From NCBI GenBank assembly GCA_023055425.1, contig JALGPY010000008.1:22541359-22605358 (forward strand): a DNA stretch of 64,000 nucleotides, given 5' to 3'. The number at the start of each line of letters is the position of its first letter. Position 1 is the first letter of the stretch. This document shows, one piece after another, positions 1 through 11,938 of the stretch. The stretch comes from Linanthus parryae. Lineage: Eukaryota > Streptophyta > Magnoliopsida > Ericales > Polemoniaceae. The position numbers and the translations under genes are program-made. The notes under the pieces were generated by a model. It saw only the letters and a program-made list of their open reading frames with translations, was not told where the DNA came from and searched no databases.

Positions 1-1559
1 CTTGCACTAGGGGATCATGTACTTTGGGGTACGCTCTAAATTCATTGAGGATAATGAATATCTCAAGTGTGCGTGTTGGAGGGGGGGGGTTATGTCTACC
101 TTTGCTAGCCACATCTTGTTTGCATCGCCTTGTTACATGTAGAATATGTCGTATTGTGAGTCTTGTGGTTAGTGTAGTGTTTTATTATATTGTCGTATTG
201 TGTTAGTTGTGTAGTTTTTGCATTGTTTGCACTTTTATTTATTGAGTCCCCCTACCCAAGTTGTGTGAATAATCGAGTTGGCCCAAGCATATAGAGTTAG
301 GAAAAATGAAAACAAAAGAAAAAATTTAAAAATTGAAAATCTTAAAAATTGATTTTTTTTGTGAGAAAGGGCAATCGAAGAGAGTGAATGTGGAGAGGGC
401 TTAGTGATAGAATTACTTAGGAGTATGAAAATATAAGGTGAAGTAGACGCGAGAATCTTGAGTAGGAAGACTTATAGGGATAATGCACATTAGAAATGCG
501 AGTAGCTGCCTCTCAGACTAGTTATCCTACCAGCGATACACCACCGTCACTTAGGTAGTCGTCAACCCTCCTCGTAGTGCCAACGGAACAGCTATGCGAG
601 TGATGTTTTATGGGGGTCTCATGTCCCGTCTCCAACTTATAGGTCCACTAGTTACCCCTATTGATCCATTTACCCCTTCTATTCACAGCCTCTAGCCTAG
701 GAAGCCTTTCATTGTGACTTTCATCACTTCTTAGAATTGCCCTTTCCTATGCGTCATGATAGAGGGAGTCCTGTTAGGAAGGTTCAATGAGGGTGAGCTG
801 ATATTATACATATTATGTGGACTCTCTTACATGTCATCTTTTGAGGGGATGTGAGGGTGAGTTAGAGACGATAGTACACTTCGGTGTGGCGGTGATTCGT
901 GTGCTTACACCACCATCACGGGTGGAGTACCGTAGTGCGTGACATTATTTCCGCACGATATGGGGTGGGGTTGATTGATCTTTTACAAGGTCGTGCTTAG
1001 GTTTTCATTTATATTCTCCATATCTTAGGTGATGAAGAGGATCGGTTGGAAAAGAACGTATCACATCCGACTACCGGGTTGTGAGAGTTGGTTTACATCA
1101 AGTGTGGGGGTGTTGACGATTATTTGATTACATTCTTGATTTGATACATTCCACCCCCACGTTATCGACATGGATATGTTATATCATCAGAGTTATTATT
1201 ATTTTATTGTAGCTCCATGTGTTGATTGGTTGAAATAAAAAAGAGAAAAAATTAACTAGAAAGTGAAAAGAATAAAGGAGCTTGTGTTGAAATTTATGAA
1301 GAACCAAGGATTTTAGCTATGAGTCTTTTGAACACTCTTTCACATTTTTTTCGCGATAACGACATTGCACTAAGATTGAGGGAATGAGGGCCGGAGTAGT
1401 TATATTCGGTGGGGTTCCTTGGGTTTTGGTGAGGGAGGGTGAGAATCGGGTTTAGTGAGTTTTATCATGACGTCTAGGACATCGCTTCTAAATATCCTAT
1501 CCTACTTGTCCCAAGCCGTCAACAGTTTTAACCCGTAGATAAATAGCTCGGATGGTAAG
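1..1559 (+). mobile_element. 3' internal noncoding part of Ty3/gypsy-like element H (left piece)
   Basis: No credible coding frame is present. This stretch joins 20280 once element A is removed, because the 5-bp duplication gtaag lies at 1555-1559 and 20275-20279. The joined sequence runs to a short purine-rich tract (gtgagggaatt) directly before a TG that starts an LTR-like sequence at 20648, so it fits the untranslated region between pol and the 3' LTR of a Ty3/gypsy-type element in plus orientation. The family assignment rests on layout and on the look of the LTR, not on any protein motif. Confidence 0.45.
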
Positions 1560-2892
1560 TGAAAGTGTGAGTATGCAGATGTAAAAGCAACTAAGATACT
1601 CTAGAAGGGGGGGATTGAATAGAGTATGCCAACTTTTTGCAAAACTAGCTAACAAGTAAAAGAACTACTGTAGACAATGAAGTTCAAGGCTTTGAACACA
1701 GATTCAAGTCTTTGAAATATAGCAGAAATATTTAGAACAAGTAAGCCTTTTTCAAGGCCTTGAAAACAAGTTCAAACCCTTGAAAAATAAACATTTTTGT
1801 ATACTGCAATTGAAAGTAGATGAACCGAAAATGCACAAGACAAGTGATTTATAGAGTTCGGTCCACTTGGACCTACGTCTCTACCTCAGGGATTAGATCC
1901 CTGGAGGATTTTCAACTCAATTCTTATTAATCAAAAGCTAAGCCCTAGAACTCAAGCACAGAGAGTTCTCTTACTCTGTTACAGCTTGTGGTTTTCCCTA
2001 ACCTGTCTAGTACCTGCTCTAGCTAACTGATTAACTAAGAATTATCTATTGTCCACCTTGAAAAATCCTTGAGAATGAATGTAGAAAAAATACAAAAATG
2101 ATCTACCAATATAGCTCTATACAGAAGATCACTTAAGAGTAGAAAACTGCAGTGAAATGCAGTGAACTTCTGTGTATGGATTGGAAGAGATGAAGAAATT
2201 TTTTGATGCTTTTCAATCCAAAACTTTCTCTGTATTTGCCCGTTGAGAATTGTGTGTTGTTGTTGCTTCGAATTTGAGCTCTTTAAATACTTCAAACAGC
2301 TCTGCAAATCTCTCCAGATTTTCAACAACCTTCCTACTTTGTAGGTAACAGAGTTTGACTGTGTTGAGATCTTCTCCAACGGTTGAATGATTGTAATCTT
2401 CTGAGATATTGTTGTAATCCTTAATTTAACCATCATGAGAAGCTGTCAAAAACATCTTATTGATCACAGGATCAAAGTCTTCAAGCATTTCCAAATCTGC
2501 AGCAATCCAAATTAAGAAACAATCCTGCAAACTTGGAAACAAATATTTCCTGCATTATCATGGTCAAACAGTTGATATAGTACGATTCAAAACATGTTTA
2601 ACAATTTTTCTTCCATCATCTAACAACAGATAATCAAACATATTCAAGAGAGATGATAAATTAGATCAGAGAGTTAATAGAAAAACTCCCCCTGAGAATA
2701 TGCTTTCAGGTTTAACAGTTTTAAGGCTTTGAATCCAGTTTCAAGGCCTTGAAAATAGCTAACACTATTTTCAAGGCCTTGAAAAAGCTAACACTATTTT
2801 CAAGCCTCTTAAGCTTATTCAAGGCTATGAAAGCTGTTTCAAGGCCTTGAAATAGTCAAGCTCTTTCAAGCCTTGAACAACCTGAGCTTTCA
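1560..2892 (-). repeat. Element A 3' LTR
   Basis: It is 1333 bp, begins TG and ends CA on either strand, and aligns throughout with 18959-20274 with scattered substitutions and small indels. It is crowded with copies of the palindrome TTCAAGGCCTTGAA and variants, mainly at 1683-1790 and 2715-2880. The small reading frames inside it have no retroviral motif. Confidence 0.93.
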
Positions 2893-2905
2893 ATCTCCCC
2901 CTTGA
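2893..2905 (-). other. Element A polypurine tract
   Basis: The plus strand reads atctcccccttga directly after the LTR; on the minus strand this is a purine run ending at the TG of the 3' LTR. This is the expected site for priming plus-strand DNA synthesis, and it fixes the minus orientation of the element. Confidence 0.85.
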
Positions 2906-3206
2906 TGAAAGACAAAACCAAATTCTGTTTGATCCTTAGTCTCTGCAAAATAATCTGATTAGTCTGCAATTTAAAGACACAGTTATTCCAAAAAGATCCA
3001 ACTTATTTAAATACCAAAAAAAAACACCTAAAAAGTTCAGCAGATAATCATCAAATAAACCTAAGATCCTAAACTGAAAACCTTGAATTTTCTCCCCCTT
3101 TTTGACTTTCATCAAAAAGATAGAAGATGTTGGATCAAGTGTCTGGAAAATTTTGAAAACTTAAAGAAATAAAGCAGAGAGAATATGGAAGAAAGAATAT
3201 GCAAGA
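2906..3206. other. Element A 3' untranslated spacer
   Basis: About 300 bp between the end of the env-like ORF and the polypurine tract. It is AT-rich with no supported coding frame. A second purine-rich stretch (minus strand of ctccccctttttga near 3092) resembles an additional polypurine tract. Confidence 0.5.
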
Positions 3207-4930
3207 TTAAGGGTTTTGATCTTCATCTTCCTCCTGATCTCGTTCTTTTTTCTCATTTTCTTCTTCATCAGTCTTGTCTTACTCCTCCTGTTCCTCTGCA
3301 ACTTCTTCTGCAGTAGCTGTTTCACTAGTCTTGTCCTTTTCAGCTGCCTTTGGAGATTTCTTCTTTTTCTTCAAAGTGATCAGCAGGTCATCTGAATCAG
3401 GACTATCAGCTTCATCTTCTGCATGTTCTGCTGCCTGCTTTCCCTTATCTGAAACTGCAGTAGCTTCTTCCTGTCTGAATGCTCACTAGGCAATTCCTTG
3501 TCTAATTCTCCCTTCTTTGTTCCTTCATGCTTCTCAGGAACATCAAGCAAGGTCATGCTTCTGAATATACTTTATATCATATATTTGACTTGTCCCATAT
3601 CACTTTCTATTCAAAACAGTAGCTTTGACATCCTCCATGTCCAGTTCCAAACCATCAAGTCTTTGATTGTCTGTAGGCTGAGAGGTCTGGCTTGAAGTGG
3701 GAGTCAAGGTCTTGGGCTTAGAAAACTTCTTTGCACCTAGTTCTGCTTCAGTAAGATCTAAGTAAAGTTTCCAAACTTTCTCCTTGGTTTTCACAACTCC
3801 AATTTTATCAAAGGCTTTCTCATTGAGTTCCCCAAAATCAGATGTGACTGATTCTTCTCCAATAAAAGGGATCTCAAAGTTCTCAAAGAACATGGTAAGG
3901 AGGTTTGCATATGGCAGAGGGTGAACTCTCTTACTGGTTAAGCTGAAAAGCATGTGTTCAATGACTAGTTTTGATAGATCAATCTCATAGCCCTGCATAA
4001 TCAGGTACATGATGTGCAGCATTCTCTCAGTCACTAACTCTCTTGAGTGCTCTCTAGGAAAGACACATCTCACCAGAATAGTATGAAGAACTTTGGCTTC
4101 AACATTTAACACAGAGTGTGTTAATAGTTTGGCTGAGGTTGAGACATTTGGAAGAAAGAATTCTTCTTTGGCTAGCTTCAAAGTTTCTGACTTTGGAGGA
4201 TGGTTACTGGTGTCATACCTCTTTGGACAACTTAACACATTGGCAAACTCAGAGTGATCAAGTTCAATTGTTATCCCAGCAACTTTAGATATGATCACTA
4301 AGTGTGCAGATCTCTTTAATTGGGTGAGGTTCAGATAGAAGAGTCTGGTGAGTCTTGGTTAGGCAATATCCCTAGGATTTAGCATACACCAGAAAGAGCT
4401 CTTCTTTAACATGGAGATGCACTTGAGTTTCATGTGTTCCAACACATACTTATTAACCAAACTGCAGAAACCAATAGACCTTGAAGCAAAACCATCTAAC
4501 CACTTACCTTTAGAGATGTTTGAGACAAACCATGTCTCATCTGGAGCTGTGTTCTTTGTTGAGACTTGAGAATAAATTTGCAAAGCCTTCTCCAATTGAC
4601 CTTCTGGTTGTGCTTCAGTAACCTTCCATTTCCCTTTTCTGCCTGAGTTGCCTTCTTCTTCACCATCTTTGAACTGGTATGTTCTTTTTATGGTTTCTTT
4701 TCTGTAATGGCCTTCTGCTTCTTATGTTTTTATGAAAAGGAGGTTGTAGCCTTCTTGATCTTCTTCTTTGGTGGAGGAGGATCTGGAACTGCTTCTGCAC
4801 TAGGAGTTCTGGAGCTAGAGTCTCCACTGACTTCTTGAACCTCTTCCACTGCTGCTTTTCTCTTCTTCTCTGAGACAGGTTTTGAACCACCAGCCATCTT
4901 GATTCGATCTAAGGCTCTTCTTGTGCTCAT
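3207..4930 (-). pseudogene. Env-like third ORF of element A (putative plant transposon protein type), broken
   Basis: A minus-strand coding region lies after pol in several frames. The N-terminus (from 4930) is rich in Lys, Glu and Pro. The middle (4359-4595 and 3600-4298) is a globular domain with a YEIDLSKLVIE segment, like the 'putative plant transposon protein' domain found in Sirevirus third ORFs. The C-terminal part (to a stop at 3207) is strongly acidic and lysine-rich with a KKKKK run. At least three frame changes or stops (near 4660, 4359, 3600) make it a pseudogene. Function of such ORFs is not settled; 'env-like' refers to position only, and no clear signal peptide or transmembrane helix is visible. 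Confidence 0.6.
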
Positions 4931-5374
4931 TAGGGTTAGGGAGAAGAAAAGAAAGAGATGGAATGATACAGAATGAAGGAGAAGAGAAGAGGATAAATAC
5001 TGAAAGAATTTGAGTTTTAAAAGGAAACTAGTATTTCTCTGATTCTAAAAAGATTTGCAAAGATCAGAAAAAATTTCAAACTATTATGTCGTTGTAAAAA
5101 GAATATACTAATACTATTTTTGGCTAAAACATATTTTTGAAAAGGTAGGGGCTATATTAGGCAAATATCTACAGAGATATCACCCAGTATAGAATGATCC
5201 AAGTTTATTGACTATTAGTGTAACAGATTCATTTTCAAAGCTTTGAAAAGGCTTTCAAGGCATTGAAATATTGTAACACTGCAACAGATAAAAGATCAAG
5301 GCTTTGAAATGAATTTCAAGGCTTTGAAATTCAGTTCAAACCTTTGTAAACACAATTAACTTACCTTTCTTACC
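4931..5374. other. Spacer between pol and env-like ORF of element A
   Basis: AT-rich, no coding frame. It contains a second cluster of the TTCAAGGC(C/T)TTGAA family (5236-5350), matching those in the LTRs. Confidence 0.6.
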
Positions 5375-5387
5375 TTAAACTCCCCCT
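5375..5387 (-). other. Internal polypurine-like tract of element A
   Basis: The minus strand reads TTTAGGGGGAGTTTAA, overlapping the pol stop codon. Extra polypurine tracts after pol are a known trait of Sireviruses, so this may be a second plus-strand priming site or a relic of one. Confidence 0.5.
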
Positions 5388-6723
5388 AAACCAATGCGGT
5401 CTTATTTAGCATTCCAAATTCCAATCTTAGAGATGAGAATCTCTCATCTGCTAATGGTTTGGTGAAGATATCTGCAATTTGCATATTAGTAGCAAGAAAT
5501 TCAAGAACAATATCACCTTTCTCAGCATGATCTCTGATGAAGTGGTATCTGACATCAATGTGCTTTGTTCTTGAGTGTTGTACTGGATTCTTTGTAATTG
5601 AAATTGCACTAGTGTTGTCACACTTAATAGGTATGTCTCTGAAGTCAAATCCAAGGTCTCTTAGTTGTTGAGCAATCCATAGTACTTGTGAGCAAAATGC
5701 TCCTGCAGCTATATATTCAGCTTCAGCTGTTGATAGAGCAACTGAATTCTGCTTTTTGGAATGTCAGCTAATCAAAGATGATCCAATGAATTGACAGGTT
5801 CCAGAAGTGCTTTTTCTATCAACTTTGTAGCCTGCAAAGTCAGAATTTGAAAAACCACTTAAAGAAAAGTTAGAATGTCTTGGATACCAAATCCCTAAGT
5901 CTATGGTACCATTGAGATATCTGAATATTCTCTTCACAGCAGTTAAGTGTGATTCTTTTGGATCAGCTTGAAACCTAGCACACATGCATACACTAAACAT
6001 GATATCTGGTTTGCTTGCTGTCAGATAGAGTAATGATCCAATCATGCCTCTATACTCTTTAACATTGACAATCTTACCAGATTCATCCTTGTCTAAGGAT
6101 AGAGAGGATCTCATTGGGGTCTTAGCTTCCTTGCATTGAGCCATGCTGTATTTATTCAACAAGTCTCTTGTATACTTGCTTTGATTCAGAAAAATACCCT
6201 TCTTCAATTGATGTATTTGAAGTCCTAGGAAGAAGGATAATTCTCCCATCATGCTCATTTCAAACTCCCTGCTCATAAGACTTGAGAATTCTCTGCACAA
6301 TTGATCATTAGTAGCTCCAAACAGTATATCATCAACATATATCTGGACTACAAGTAAATATTTCTCATGAGTCTTGATGAAAAGAGTCTTGTCTACTAAA
6401 CCCCTTTTGAAATCATTTTCAAGTAGAAGCTTTGACAGTCTTTCATCCCAAGCCCTTGGAGTTTGTTTCAAACCATAAAGAGCTTTGTCAAGTTTGTAAA
6501 CATGATCTGGAAAATTGTCATTTTCAAAACCAGGAGGTTGTGAAACATAAAATTCTTCTTGTAAATAGCCATTCAATAAAGCAAATTTTACATCCATTTG
6601 AAAGAGTTTCATGTTCTGGTAGGATGCAAATTCAAGTAAAATTCTAATTGCTTCTAACCTGGAAACTGGAGCAAAGATTTTTTTCATAATATTTACCTTC
6701 TTCTTGATTGTAACCTTGAGCAA
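5386..6723 (-). pseudogene. Element A reverse transcriptase (C-terminal two thirds) and RNase H
   Basis: The frame 6723-5764 holds the RT palm (LYGLKQTPRAW, then IYVDDILFG with the catalytic YVDD aspartates) and the start of RNase H (SDFAGYKVDRKSTSG). A stop at 5764 interrupts RNase H; its remainder (SVALSTAEAEYIAA, then NTSAISITKNP, then ADIFTKPL) continues in the next segment to a stop at 5386. This order is standard for copia. The polymerase copied genomic RNA into cDNA in virus-like particles; this copy cannot be made whole because of the stop. Confidence 0.85.
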
Positions 6724-7367
6724 CTAACCTTGCTTTGTTTCTGATTACATTGCCACTTTCATCCAACTTGTTTCTGAATATCCATCTGGTACCAATGACA
6801 GACTGGTTTGTTGGTGCAGGAACCAGGTTCCAAACCTTATTCCTCTCAAACTCATTGAGCTCACTTTGTATAGCAATAATCCAGTCTGCTTCTTTCAAAG
6901 CTTCCTTCACAGTTTTTGGTTCTACAAGAGAAATAAAAGCATTAAAAGCACATAAGTTCTTCAACTTTGATCTAGTCTGTGTACCAGTGGTTGGATCTGA
7001 TATGATATTGTCAGCTGCATGAGATGAGAGATATTTAAATCTCTTCCTTGGAGACCATGGTTCAGGATCACCATAGATCTTCTCTGGTCTTAAAGTAGTA
7101 GCTTTTTCACTTGAATCCTTCTGATCATCTTTTTCAAGGCTTTTGAGCTGTATTTTCAAAGCCTTGAGAACTGTTTTCAAGGTCTTGAAAATGTCTTCTA
7201 TTTTCTTCTGAGCCATTCTTGAATCCAAGTGGATTCTCAGTCTCTTCCTCTGTTTCATGCTTGTTCAAATTCAAATCTGCAAAACTTTCACTCAAAGAAC
7301 CACCATAGCTTTCATCAAAAATAACATGAATGCTCTCTTCAACCAGTTTGGTTCTTTTATTGTACAC
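6644..7367 (-). pseudogene. Element A integrase C-terminus to N-terminal reverse transcriptase
   Basis: Two overlapping frames (7367-7134 and 7258-6644) encode the copia integrase tail (VEESIHVIFDE), a low-complexity linker and the start of RT (KNKARLVAQGYNQEEG). The linker includes FKTLKT and KALK segments that are encoded by the same TTCAAGGCCTTGAA-like motif found in the LTRs. A frameshift near 7140 and another near 6690 separate it from neighbouring pol pieces. Confidence 0.75.
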
Positions 7368-7368
7368 T

Positions 7369-7592
7369 CTATAAGCTTCTATTCAGAGAGTAACCAAGAA
7401 ATATACCTTCATCACTTCTTGCATCAAACTTACCAAGATTGTCTTTTCCATTGTTATAGATAAAGCAAGTGCATCCAAAGGGTCTGAAGTAAGAGATGTT
7501 TGGCTTCCTCCCTTTGAATAATTCATAGGGGGTCTTCTTTAGAATGGGTCTGATCAAGCACCTGTTCAAAATATAGTTTGCTGTATTCACAG
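7369..7592 (-). pseudogene. Element A integrase, middle-to-C-terminal piece left of insertion B
   Basis: The frame reads through NTANYILNRC, TPYELFKGRKP and FRPFGCTCFIYN, conserved copia integrase features downstream of the catalytic core. It is cut at 7593 by element B; the catalytic part of the same integrase resumes at 16085. The site duplication cttct at 7593-7597 and 16080-16084 proves the two pieces were contiguous. Confidence 0.85.
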
Positions 7593-7597
7593 CTTCT

Positions 7598-9030
7598 TGT
7601 AGGGTTTTGATTCATGGATCGCGCAACGGAAGCATAATCAAACAAATAGCCATGCAAAACCCTCCAAGGATCACAAGTCTAGATGCATAACGATAGTGAA
7701 GGTAAGAAATCATAAACACACCTTTGGGTTCTACTTGATGACTTCAAACGCGAATAGTGTCACGTTCTCTATAGTTGATCCACGCCTAGAGTTGATCCTA
7801 GAACTCCCAAACTCCTTGGTGCTAGCCCGGAATAAGAGGAGGGTGAAGGAATCACGCAAAACGAGACAAAAGAGGGGCTTCGGCCCTCTTTTTGGCCGAC
7901 GGGGTGAGGGCGGCGGCAAGGGGGTCGGGTTCGGCCTCCTTGTTGCTTGCTCTCTCTCCTTTGTTCTCTCCCACTCTTGTTATGTTCACTAATGAGCATA
8001 AGTTATGAGGAAGGAAGGAAGGAGGGTCCTTTATATAGTCCAACAACTCCTTGTTAACTACCTAAAGGACTTATTCTAGTCCAACTAGAATTCAATTTAG
8101 TCCCTTCCTTGCAAATTAGTCCCTACTAAGTTTGCAAGGGTTTGCAAAGTGATCCTTCTAATTAATTAATCCAATTAATTAATTCACAAATCTAGTTCAA
8201 CTCTATATAGCGTGTGACCCCATAGGTTCTATCTAGTTGGTAGCAACTATTTGCTAATATGGAGCGGTTTCTAGCAAAACATCCATTCTAGCCAACTAAT
8301 AGAATAGTCATCTAGACAACCTTGTACAAGTAATTGTCTCATCCCTTTGCCTCCATATCCGGATTGGACACGAGACATACAAGTCTCACTCGTATATCCA
8401 ATCCATAGTTTCTCGATCTACGGGAATAGCCTTATTCGTGCAAATAACATCAATATCCCATATATTGATTTATTTGAGTCTGGCCAGACATTCTATAAGC
8501 ACTATCCCTCGAGTGGCCTAGGATATTTGCTCCCGTTATGTGGGAGGGGCAAATCCTCTCTATGTCCACTACGATCTCTAAGCTTTCTTCTCATTGTATC
8601 CAGTACACGCCTTTATAACTACCCAGCCACGGTGTAGCGTTTAACGCTACCAAGATCACAATGATCCACAACTAGAATATCTAGTGACTTCAAGTCTAAG
8701 GATGACAATATCATTGCACCGCGAGAAGCACTTGTGACTCAACATAACATGTATGTAGCCTTCTCGCTGATGGGTCAATCCAGTGCAACATTCCATAATG
8801 CACACCTATGTGTTGGATCGTGATATCTCCATATCAATCCAACCCCATACTAGTCTATAGATGATTGTCCCATTAATCATTATACTTGACTAGGGATATT
8901 TAAGATAAACAACACAATTGTAAATCTAAGGACTTCATTATATTAAATATCCAATAAATAATAAATGAATTTTCTAGCCATATACAAATTCATACTAAAC
9001 TAGATTGCCTCTAGGGCATCTATTCCAACA
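7598..9030 (-). repeat. Element B 3' LTR
   Basis: 1433 bp, beginning TG and ending CA. It is nearly identical to 14674-16079 except for a 27-bp segment (about 8637-8663) missing from the other copy. That segment includes most of a perfect hairpin, TAGCGTT-T-AACGCTA at 8635-8649. Small conserved frames in the LTR appear in both copies only because LTRs are copies. Confidence 0.95.
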
Positions 9031-9044
9031 GTCTCCCACTTGCA
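9031..9044 (-). other. Element B polypurine tract
   Basis: The minus strand reads TGCAAGTGGGAGAC immediately before the TG of the 3' LTR, which is the usual polypurine position and matches the Angela-type sequence (CAAGTGGGAGA). Confidence 0.85.
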
Positions 9045-10561
9045 CTAGAGCCAATCTGGCGCATCTCGTATGCCCATACTCCTAGTGTGCCCTTCATGCT
9101 TCCACTGCGTGAGAGGCTTTGTAAGCGGGTCTGACAGATTATCATCTGTAGGAATCTTGCATATCCGAACGTCTCCTCTATCGATAATATCTCGAATCAG
9201 ATGAAACTTCCTGAGCACGTGCTTGGACTTCTGGTGCGATATGGGTTCCTTTGATTGCGCGATCGCCCCAGTGTTGTCACAGAACAACTCCACTGGATCC
9301 GCAATGCTAGGGACCACACCATGTTCAGAAACAAACTTTCTGATCGAAACAGCCTCCTTTGCTGCGCCATTTGCAGCAATGTACTCAGCCTCTGTTGTAG
9401 AATCAGCTACCGTCTCTTGCTTGGAACTCTTCCAGCTCACCGCTGCTCCATTCAGGCAAAACACATATCCCGACTGTGATCTAAAGTCATCTCTGTCGGT
9501 CTGGAAGCTTGCATCAGTGTAACCCCTTACACGCAACTCTTCCTCACCGCCAAACATCAAGAAGGCATCCTTAGTTCTTCTCAAGTACTTTAGGATGTTT
9601 TTGACAGCAATCCAGTGACTCTCACCTGGATTGGATTGGTATCTGCTTGTCATACTCAAGGCATATGACACATCTGGTCTAGTACATAACATGGCATACA
9701 TGATAGATCCTATGGCCGAGGCATAGGGAATCCTACTCATGCGTTCCTTCTCAATCTCATTGGAAGGACAACCACTCTTCGAAAGAGTGATTCCATGTGA
9801 CATGGGCAAGAATCCCTTCTTGGAATCTTGCATGTTGAACCGTTTCAACACCTTGTCAATATATGTACTTTGACTTAGGCCTAGCAACCTCTTAGATCTA
9901 TCTCTATAGATCTTTATACCGAGTATATAGGCTGCTTCCCCTAAGTCCTTCATTGAGAAACACTTTCCTAGCCAATCTTTCACAGATTGCAGCATGGGAA
10001 TGTTGTTTCCAATGAGTAGTATGTCATCCACATACAAGACCAGAAAAGCTACAGAGCTCCCACTAACCTTCTTGTAGACACAAGACTCATCTTCGTTTCT
10101 GATGAAGCCAAACTCTTTGACCACTTCATCAAAACGTCGATTCCAACTCCTAGAAGCTTGCTTCAATCCATAAATGGATCGTTGCAGCTTACAGACTTTG
10201 TTGGCTTGCTTTGGATCCTCAAAACCCTCCGGCTGTATCATATACACGTCCTCGAGGAGATTCCCATAAAGGAATGCTATTTTGACATCCATCTGCCAAA
10301 TCTCATAGTCGTAGTATGCTGCAATCGCAAGTAGGATTCAGATGGATTTGGTCATAGCGACTGGTGAAAAGGTTTCATCATAGTCAATACCATGAATCTA
10401 TCTGAATCCTTTAGCCACCAATCGGCCCTTATAGGTAATTACATTACCATCCATGTCGATCTTCTTCTTGAAGACCCACTTGCACCCTATGGGTCGCGCC
10501 CCATCGGGTGGTTCCACCAAAGTCCATACTTTGTTGGTATACATGGATTCCATCTCGGATC
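9045..10561 (-). pseudogene. Element B reverse transcriptase and RNase H
   Basis: The main frame 10292-9045 covers RT from the finger/palm junction (QMDVK equivalent, GLKQASRSWN, VLYVDDILLIGN) through RNase H (YTDASFQTDRDDFRSQSG, TEAEYIAA, CDNTGAIA, DPLTKPL). The RT N-terminus (10561-10293) continues in the same protein order but with stop codons, for example within AKGFR-stop-IHGIDYDETFS near 10398 and MTKSI-stop-ILLAIAAYYD near 10338. The C-terminus reaches normal family length just before the polypurine tract. Confidence 0.88.
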
Positions 10562-11938
10562 TCATGGCTTCCAGCCACTTCTGAGAGTCTGGCCACTCAT
10601 GGCCTCCTCGTAGGTAGTAGGCTCATCATCTATGAGCATCGTGTCACCGTAATCAGTTACGAGAAGTCCATACCTCTCGGGTTCCTGGCGCACTCTACTA
10701 GATCTACGAAGCTCTTGTGTTACCTGAACAGGTGGCTCCACAACTGCTTGTGATTCCTGTTCATGTTCCATAATCGGTTCAGTGATTTGTGGTTCTTGAA
10801 CTTCTTCAAGTTCTACATTCCTCCCACTTGCTTCTTTAGAGACAAACTCTCTTTCTAGAAACACGCCGGTCCGAGAAACAAACACTTTTTTCTCGGTTGG
10901 ATTGTAGAAATAGTATCCCTTAGTTTCCTTAGGGTACCCCACAAATTTACACTTATCCGATTTAGGCCCTAGCTTGTCTGACTGTAAACGTTTTACATAG
11001 ACATCGCAGCCCCAAATCCTCATGAACAACAGTGTGGGACGCCTCCCACTCCACAACTCATATGGTGTTTTCATGACTGATTTAGATGGAACACGGTTAA
11101 TGGTGAAAGCTGCACTTAATAGAGCGTAGCCCCAAAATGACAATGGAAGATCGGTTTGACACATCATAGACCGAACCATATCCAATAGGGTTCGATTCCT
11201 CCTCTCGAACACGCCATTCCATTGTGGCGTTCCGGGTGGAGTGAGTTGGGACACGATCCCACACTCTCTAAGATAGTCGTCAAACTCTTGGCTCAAGTAT
11301 TCGCCTCCTCGATCCGATCGTAGAGCCTTGATACTTTTGCCAAGTTGCTTCTCTACTTCATTCTTGAATTCTTTGAACACTTCAAAGGATTCGGATTTTG
11401 CCCTCATAAGGTAAACAAATCCATATCTACTGTAATCATCAGTAAACGTAATGAAGTAGACATAACCACCCCTGGCTGGCGTGGCAAATGGCCCACACAC
11501 ATCGGTATGTATGAGCGCCAATTGCTCACTAGTCCTCTCACCTTTCTTATTGAAAGGGGACTTTGTCATTTTTCCCAACAAACAAGCCTCACATGTCTCA
11601 TATGATTCAAAATCAAATGAGTCTAGTAATCCATCCTTATGGAGTCTAGATACACGTTTCTCGTTTATGTGGCCTAAACAACAATGCCATAAATAAGCAG
11701 GATTTAAATCATTTATTTTAATCCGCTTGGTATTAATGTTGTAGACAGGATTGCTTAGATCAAGGACATAAAGTCCATTAAATAATTGCGCACTAAAATA
11801 GTGAATATTATTCAAATAAAAGGAACAACAATTGTTCTTTATTGAAATAATAAAACCTTCCTTGTCCAAACAAGAAATAGAAATAATGTTTATGCTCATA
11901 GCAGGCACAAAATAGCAATTATTTAATTCTAAAACTAA
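10562..11938 (-). pseudogene. Element B integrase with GAG-pre-integrase domain
   Basis: The frame from 11908 includes the pre-integrase zinc-binding segment (LWHCCLGHINEKRV, CEACLLGKM) and the integrase core: HTDVCGPF (first Asp), LRSDRGGEY (second Asp) and NGVFERRNRT (Glu), so the DDE triad is present. The upstream residues 11938-11909 join it in frame to the gag-protease ORF, separated only by a TGA at 11939. The 3' end goes out of frame near 10562 (SGQTLRSGW then stop), where RT should begin. Confidence 0.9.

Noticed and set aside
2035..2436. 133-codon minus ORF with a relative at 19459-19836
   Set aside because: Lies within the element A LTR and appears twice for that reason only; the second copy is frame-disrupted and no motif is seen.
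3274..3489. Ser-rich plus-strand ORF
   Set aside because: Antisense shadow of the acidic lysine-rich C-terminus of the env-like ORF.
7696..7992. 98-codon ORF conserved almost perfectly at 14772-15068, plus overlapping minus frames
   Set aside because: The two copies are the two LTRs of element B; conservation reflects LTR identity, and the frames have no protein motif.
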